Source of the DNA: Pedobacter frigiditerrae
GTDB lineage: Bacteria; Bacteroidota; Bacteroidia; Sphingobacteriales; Sphingobacteriaceae
NCBI RefSeq assembly: GCF_032678705.1
Contig: NZ_JAVTSS010000002.1
Coordinates: 124,001 to 188,000, forward strand
DNA length: 64,000 nucleotides
Direction: 5' to 3'
Both the position numbers and the translations under genes were made by a program. Below are positions 60,003 to 64,000 of the stretch, piece by piece (the first letter of the stretch is position 1; every line of letters starts with the position of its first letter). The notes under the pieces were generated by a model that saw only the letters and a list, made by a program, of their open reading frames with translations, did no database searches and was not told the DNA's origin.

Positions 60003-60094
60003 CGAAGAAGCAATCTGCTAAGAGCGAAGGGAAAACTAATGCCACCTCCAGAGCAGATTGCTTCGAGCGGTGAAAAACCGACTCTCGCAATGAC
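60003..60094. repeat. Dispersed repeat, CGAAGCAATCT...CTCGCAATGAC type
   Basis: CGAAGAAGCAATCTGC (60003-60018) and GCAGATTGCTTCG (60053-60065) are inverses, followed by CTCGCAATGAC (60084-60094). The family also has copies at 8503-8543 and 29379-29404. Confidence 0.65.
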
Positions 60095-60103
60095 TATTTC
60101 TAA

Positions 60104-60136
60104 ACAAAAAAAGGATTTCGGCAATGCCGAAATCCT
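60104..60136 (-). terminator. Intrinsic terminator of the NTF2-like gene
   Basis: AGGATTTCGGC (60112-60122) pairs with GCCGAAATCCT (60126-60136), a perfect 11-bp stem; the T run on the minus strand is at 60104-60111. The TCCCGATAGCTATC palindrome variant lies between it and the gene. Confidence 0.9.
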
Positions 60137-60155
60137 AAGGTTTATATTTGGTTGT

Positions 60156-60174
60156 TCCCGATAGCTATCAGGGA
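60156..60174. repeat. Variant copy of the TCCCGATAGCTATCGGGA palindrome
   Basis: One extra A before the last GGGA. It is 4 bp from the end of the NTF2-like gene. Confidence 0.65.
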
Positions 60175-60177
60175 TGG

Positions 60178-61032
60178 TTAGCGTTCTGCCAAGGTATAAA
60201 TTTGAGACATGATGTTCCAGTTTCCATCAGTTTGGCGTTCCCAGATATAAATATAGTGAAAAGTTTCACGTAAATCAGTTTTATAATCAATTGTTGCTAC
60301 ACCATAAGTGTAACCAATATCAGCACCTAACGCTTTATCAAATGAAGTTGTTTTTAAATTGATTTTTTCAATCATTCTGTTGTTAAACGCTTGAATGTTT
60401 TCTTTACCGATTAACACCTCTGTTCCTGGGAAAAACAATTGAGCATCCTTGTTCAAGAAACCAGCAAAGGCGCTTGGTCCGTAAGATTTCAAAGTTGCAT
60501 TTAAAGTTTTTTCCGTTGAGTTAATGATTTCCTTACTAGCCTTTAACTCTTTATCATTTGCAAATTTCGGCGAAACATGATCTTTAGGTTCAATATAAGT
60601 TTGAGTAGCCTTTTTTAATGGTTTATTGGTCTCTGCTCCTAAATCTAAAATGAATTCCCATTTGCCATTATTCACTCTCCAAACAGAAAGATAGTGTCCG
60701 TAAGATTTTTTCTCTCCGTCAACTACATAGCTTCCAATCGTAAATCCTAAATCTCCACTTCTAGAAACTCGAGCATAATTAGCTGTCCAGCTTAAGTTTT
60801 TCATATCTGGAGCAGTGCCGTAAAACTTTTTAGCATTAACGGGATTTGGTCTAAAAACTAAAGCATCGTTGGCGGCATACTTTGTAAAAGCCGCATTGGC
60901 TCCGTCTTTAGCAGCATCTTCTGCAAATGCTTTTTCTGCATTTACTAATGATTTTGTTGTACCATCTGCTTTTTGTGCATAAGCGCTTACACTAATCGCT
61001 GCTATTAAAAGGGAGTAAATTATTTTCTTCAT
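60178..61032 (-). CDS. Secreted protein with two SnoaL/NTF2-like domains
   Basis: 284 aa, signal peptide ending VSAYAQ. Two copies of a DUF4440/SnoaL-type domain: residues about 25-140 (LVNAEKAFAEDAAKDGANAA, VFRPNPVNAKKFYG, YLSVWRVNNGKWEFILDLGA) and about 165-284 (TLKSYGPSAFAGFLNKDAQL, FFPGTEVLIGKENIQ, YIYIWERQTDGNWNIMSQIY). The fold carries enzymes and binding proteins alike, so function is open. It has its own terminator. Confidence 0.82.
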   Translation of the reverse strand: MKKIIYSLLIAAISVSAYAQKADGTTKSLVNAEKAFAEDAAKDGANAAFTKYAANDALVFRPNPVNAKKFYGTAPDMKNLSWTANYARVSRSGDLGFTIGSYVVDGEKKSYGHYLSVWRVNNGKWEFILDLGAETNKPLKKATQTYIEPKDHVSPKFANDKELKASKEIINSTEKTLNATLKSYGPSAFAGFLNKDAQLFFPGTEVLIGKENIQAFNNRMIEKINLKTTSFDKALGADIGYTYGVATIDYKTDLRETFHYIYIWERQTDGNWNIMSQIYTLAER

Positions 61033-61109
61033 CGTTTAAAATAAAAATGGTGTTGCGAATATATGATTTGAAAGATTATATCAGCTAAAAAGAAATTAAC
61101 AATTAAACA

Positions 61110-62087
61110 TTAGGCTGCAGGTTTTTCTCTAAAGATAACCTCAAGCACAGTTTGACCAACAGCTTTTAAAGTATTTCTATCGATATTATTTAAGTTATCC
61201 AACTGAGTATGCCAATTTTTATAAAAAACACCATTAGCAGAATAATCAATAATATCAATACAAGGTATTCCAGCTTTATTTACCCAATAGTGATCGTCGA
61301 TTAAGCTAGGCGAAATATCACTGACAAAATAAGCAGAATACCCAATTTCATTGCCAATGCTCCAAACCTTTTGAACTATTTCTGGTGCATACTTTCTAGA
61401 AACCTCATCTTGTGTAAATTGTGCATTACTACCACCCACCATATCTAAGTTAATGGCATACATGGGCTTATACCCTTTTACTGGTGGGTTTTTAGCCCAA
61501 TATTGAGAACCTATGCACCATGTAGTATCATCTGTAGATTCATCATTAGAGCTACCATAATCTTCTATGTCCCATAAAATAAAGTCTACACCAACATTTG
61601 GTTGTTTCTGTTGAATTTGACGAGCCATTTCCAACATAATGGCAACACCACTTGCGCCGTCATTAGCTGCGTCGAAAGGTCTATCTTTCATTTTAGGGTC
61701 CGCATCTTGATCAGAAAATGGGCGAGCATCCCAATGGGCAGTAATTAAAACTCGTTGTGTTTTCTCTGGGCTAAAAGCAGCAATAATGTTCTTTAATTGA
61801 TGATTTTTACTATCATAAGTTTTAGCTGCTCCTTGTTGTACAAAAACTTCTCCTCCAAAAGATTTGAACTTTTTAACCAAATAGCTTAAACAATTAGTAT
61901 GTGCTTCGGTCGATGGGATTCTTGGTCCGAAATCTACTTGAGCTTTTGTATAGGCAAATGCACTATCTGCATTAAATTCTGGCGAAGATAATTTAACAAC
62001 TAGTGTTTCTTCACTCGTCTTTTTATCATTTGTACAAGCAATAAAGCTGCACAATACAATTAGGGGGATTATAAAAATTTTATTCAT
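61110..62087 (-). CDS. M28 family peptidase, glutaminyl-cyclase-like lipoprotein
   Basis: 325 aa. Lipoprotein signal MNKIFIIPLIVLCSFIAC, Cys18. The zinc core has ITAHWDARPFSDQ near residue 116, FDAANDGASGVAIMLEMAR near 139, ILWDIEDYGSSNDES near 178 and a late His in SLIDDHYWVNKAG near 275. The sequence suits bacterial glutaminyl cyclases, which make N-terminal pyroglutamate, as well as aminopeptidases; the two cannot be parted with certainty. It starts 4 bp after the cysS stop. Confidence 0.9.
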   Translation of the reverse strand: MNKIFIIPLIVLCSFIACTNDKKTSEETLVVKLSSPEFNADSAFAYTKAQVDFGPRIPSTEAHTNCLSYLVKKFKSFGGEVFVQQGAAKTYDSKNHQLKNIIAAFSPEKTQRVLITAHWDARPFSDQDADPKMKDRPFDAANDGASGVAIMLEMARQIQQKQPNVGVDFILWDIEDYGSSNDESTDDTTWCIGSQYWAKNPPVKGYKPMYAINLDMVGGSNAQFTQDEVSRKYAPEIVQKVWSIGNEIGYSAYFVSDISPSLIDDHYWVNKAGIPCIDIIDYSANGVFYKNWHTQLDNLNNIDRNTLKAVGQTVLEVIFREKPAA

Positions 62088-62091
62088 CTTA

Positions 62092-63552
62092 CTAAGATTT
62101 ACTCCAAGTTGTACCTTCCTTACTATCTTTTAATTGAATGCCAATATTTTGCAATCCAACTCTAATTAAGTCTGAAGTAGTATAATCTTTATTTTCTTTA
62201 GCTTCTTTTCGCAGGGCGATAACCATATCTAAAACATCATTCAATTCTGCATTGCTTGTATCTTCGTCTTTTAAACCGAATACATCAACCACAAAATCAT
62301 TCATTAAGGTTTTTAATTTATCCAACTCTGTTGAAGTAATTTTAGTTGAACCGTCATAAACAGTGTTGATGATACGAGCCGCCTCAAAAAGTTCGGCAAT
62401 AACAACAGGACTGTTGAAATCATCATTCATTGCATTTTCGCAATTGATATGAATCGGGTCAATTTCTACATCACCTTGTTCACTTGACACTAACTTCGGT
62501 AATAAACTTAGGGCATTCATCAACCTTCTAAAACCTTTTTCAGAAGCATCTAAAGCATCGTTAGAAAAATCTAATGTACTGCGATAATGAGCCTGTAACA
62601 TAAAAAATTTAACTGTCATCGGGCTATATCCTTTACGCAACAGCGGATGATTTCCTGTAAACAACTCACCTGGTAAGAACCCATTTCCAGCCGATTTTGA
62701 CATACGTGTGCCGTTAACTGTTAACATATTGGTATGCATCCAATATTTAGCAGGTTGATGGTGACTGCAAGCTTCAGATTGCGCAATCTCATTGGTATGG
62801 TGCGTTGCCGCTAAATCCATTCCTCCTCCATGAATATCAAATTCTTGCCCTAAATACTTAGCGCTCATTGCAGAACATTCGATATGCCAACCAGGGAAAC
62901 CCATACCCCAAGGTGAAACCCATTGCATTAAAGTTTCTGGCTTCGCCTTAATCCATAATGCAAAATCCAATCTGCCACGTTTATCATCTTGACCTCCCAA
63001 CTCTCTGGTATTGGCCAACATATCTTCCAGATTACGGTTGGTTAAAATGGTATAGTTATATTTTTTACTATATTTTTCTACATCGAAGTAAATTGTACCA
63101 TCAACTTCATAAGCATAACCATTGGCCATAATAGTTTTAATCATTTCAATTTGCTCAATGATATGTCCAGTTGCAGTTGGCTCGATGCTTGGCGGCAAAG
63201 TGTTAAACATTCCCATTACTTCGCGGAAACCCAAAGTATACTTCTGCACTATTTCCATGGGCTCTAACTGCTCCAATTTTGCTCTTTTTGCAAATTTATC
63301 ATCCCCTTCATCCCTATCTCCCTCTAAATGGCCAGCATCAGTAATGTTTCTTACATAGCGAACTTTATAGCCGCTATATTTTAGGTACCTAAAGATTAAA
63401 TCAAATGAAATAAAAGTACGGCAATTACCCAAATGTACATCACTGTAAACCGTTGGACCACACACGTACATACCTACGTGAGGCGCATTTAAAGGCTCAA
63501 AAATTTCTTTTTTTCGTGAAATAGTATTGTATAATTGTAGGTTTTGTTTCAT
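62092..63552 (-). CDS. cysS: Cysteinyl-tRNA synthetase
   Basis: Class I aminoacyl-tRNA synthetase, 486 aa. The HIGH-type motif is VHLGNCRTF near residue 39. Zinc ligands are in YVCGPTVYSD, GWHIECSAMS and THHTNEIAQSEA, and the KMSKS loop is RMSKSAGNGF near 284. The -7 element TACATTTG (63557-63564) ends four bases before the ATG, another likely leaderless start. The M28 gene follows 4 bp downstream. Confidence 0.97.
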   Translation of the reverse strand: MKQNLQLYNTISRKKEIFEPLNAPHVGMYVCGPTVYSDVHLGNCRTFISFDLIFRYLKYSGYKVRYVRNITDAGHLEGDRDEGDDKFAKRAKLEQLEPMEIVQKYTLGFREVMGMFNTLPPSIEPTATGHIIEQIEMIKTIMANGYAYEVDGTIYFDVEKYSKKYNYTILTNRNLEDMLANTRELGGQDDKRGRLDFALWIKAKPETLMQWVSPWGMGFPGWHIECSAMSAKYLGQEFDIHGGGMDLAATHHTNEIAQSEACSHHQPAKYWMHTNMLTVNGTRMSKSAGNGFLPGELFTGNHPLLRKGYSPMTVKFFMLQAHYRSTLDFSNDALDASEKGFRRLMNALSLLPKLVSSEQGDVEIDPIHINCENAMNDDFNSPVVIAELFEAARIINTVYDGSTKITSTELDKLKTLMNDFVVDVFGLKDEDTSNAELNDVLDMVIALRKEAKENKDYTTSDLIRVGLQNIGIQLKDSKEGTTWSKS

Positions 63553-63556
63553 TGTG

Positions 63557-63564
63557 CAAATGTA
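63557..63564 (-). promoter_or_regulatory. -7 promoter element of cysS
   Basis: TACATTTG on the minus strand, then CACA and the ATG. Confidence 0.6.
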
Positions 63565-63601
63565 AATAAAAAGCTTAATTGCTTTGTGATGAGAAAGCCA
63601 C

Positions 63602-64000
63602 TTAAGGTTTTGTTTTAAGATGTAAATCGCTACGTACTGGAAAGTGGTCTGACAGTTTCGCTTCTATGATATGATAATTAGTTACCTCTATATCTTTTGT
63701 TGTCGCAATATAATCGATTTGAAAATTAGGGAATTTGCCATTATAGGTCCTCCCAAATCCTCTTCCTTTTTTAATGAAAGCATTGTTTAAAGAGTCTGTC
63801 ATTTTAGTAACGGCATAAGACGCTGGGGTATCATTGAAATCTCCTGCAACTATATAAGGAATTTCACAAGTTCTCATGTGGGCTTTCATTAAATCTACCT
63901 GTGCACTTCTTTTTGTAAATGCTCTTTTTAACATACTAGCAATGCGTTTAGAGGAGCCTACCTCAGGGTCCATTTCCTTAACTTTATCCAAATAGTCATA
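63602..64000 (-). CDS. Endonuclease/exonuclease/phosphatase family protein, 5' part outside the window
   Basis: The last 130 or so residues of an EEP-fold hydrolase. The open frame runs to the window edge (YDYLDKVKEMDPEVG at the left end of the protein segment), so the start lies outside. Motifs are YIVAGDFNDTPASYA, with the catalytic Asp-Phe-Asn, FQIDYIATTK, and LSDHFPVRSDL with the final Asp-His pair. Bacteroidetes have such proteins as membrane-anchored or secreted hydrolases; the substrate (DNA, phospholipid or another phosphodiester) cannot be told. Confidence 0.88.
   Translation of the reverse strand, partial: YDYLDKVKEMDPEVGSSKRIASMLKRAFTKRSAQVDLMKAHMRTCEIPYIVAGDFNDTPASYAVTKMTDSLNNAFIKKGRGFGRTYNGKFPNFQIDYIATTKDIEVTNYHIIEAKLSDHFPVRSDLHLKTKP

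Overview
The window looks like a chromosomal segment of a Sphingobacteriaceae member of the Bacteroidetes, closest in style to Pedobacter. The grounds are an AT-rich composition, -7 promoter elements of the TAnnTTTG type, bacillithiol genes (bshA, ytxJ), TonB-like short secreted proteins, and many short palindromic intergenic repeats. No rRNA, tRNA, CRISPR array, integrase or transposase was seen. Most of the window is housekeeping; accessory content sits in a few islands.

Layout. 1-9.7 kb: a truncated asparaginase gene, a frameshifted GxxExxY gene between inverted repeats, tatD, two FKBP isomerases, nrnA, ndk, a DUF721-recF pair, a membrane TPR protein, ribH, and a 39-aa lipoprotein with ytxJ. 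9.7-12.1 kb: a reverse-strand island with an M23 peptidase that looks shortened, an HExxH protein, a secreted partner and a TonB-type protein. 12.2-20.4 kb: mqo, lipA, an ECF sigma/anti-sigma pair, the NAD(P)HX repair enzyme, a YiaA-like protein and a GH5 glycosidase. 20.4-28.5 kb: a NarL-type two-component pair, divergent from a seven-gene overlapping operon (flavoprotein, methyltransferase, type III polyketide synthase, FabZ-like dehydratase, FabF-like ketosynthase, acyl carrier protein, phosphopantetheinyl transferase). 28.5-41.8 kb: a TonB-like protein, uvrA, a cytosine methyltransferase with an N-terminal excisionase-type helix-turn-helix, fabV, a SulP transporter, an arsenic-response group (arsC, a DUF6428-like gene, arsR with a palindromic operator), pirin, a ferredoxin-reductase-type protein and a lytic transglycosylase. 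42-55.6 kb: an rRNA pseudouridine synthase with a long repetitive N-terminus, a lactonase, a lipoprotein, bshA, tilS, an OstA/LptA-like protein, rdgB, a parvulin-less foldase-like protein, a SurA-like protein and a MoxR ATPase. 55.9-64 kb: small secreted proteins, two M28 peptidases, a Tat-signal ankyrin protein, a TPR protein, a GDPD enzyme, a tandem NTF2-like protein, cysS and a truncated endonuclease/phosphatase gene.

How the genes work together. The best candidate for an undescribed system is the 5.4-kb type III PKS operon at 23161-28531. It carries its own ketosynthase, dehydratase, carrier protein and carrier-activating enzyme beside the type III PKS, a methyltransferase and a flavoprotein. 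I infer a dedicated acyl-starter line feeding the type III PKS, followed by methylation and oxidation, giving a modified phenolic or pyrone lipid. The product cannot be read from sequence.

Other points of interest: six genes whose -7 element ends only 3-4 nt before the start codon, which suggests leaderless mRNAs; a palindromic repeat that appears to lie in frame in the methyltransferase linker; and several dispersed intergenic repeat families.
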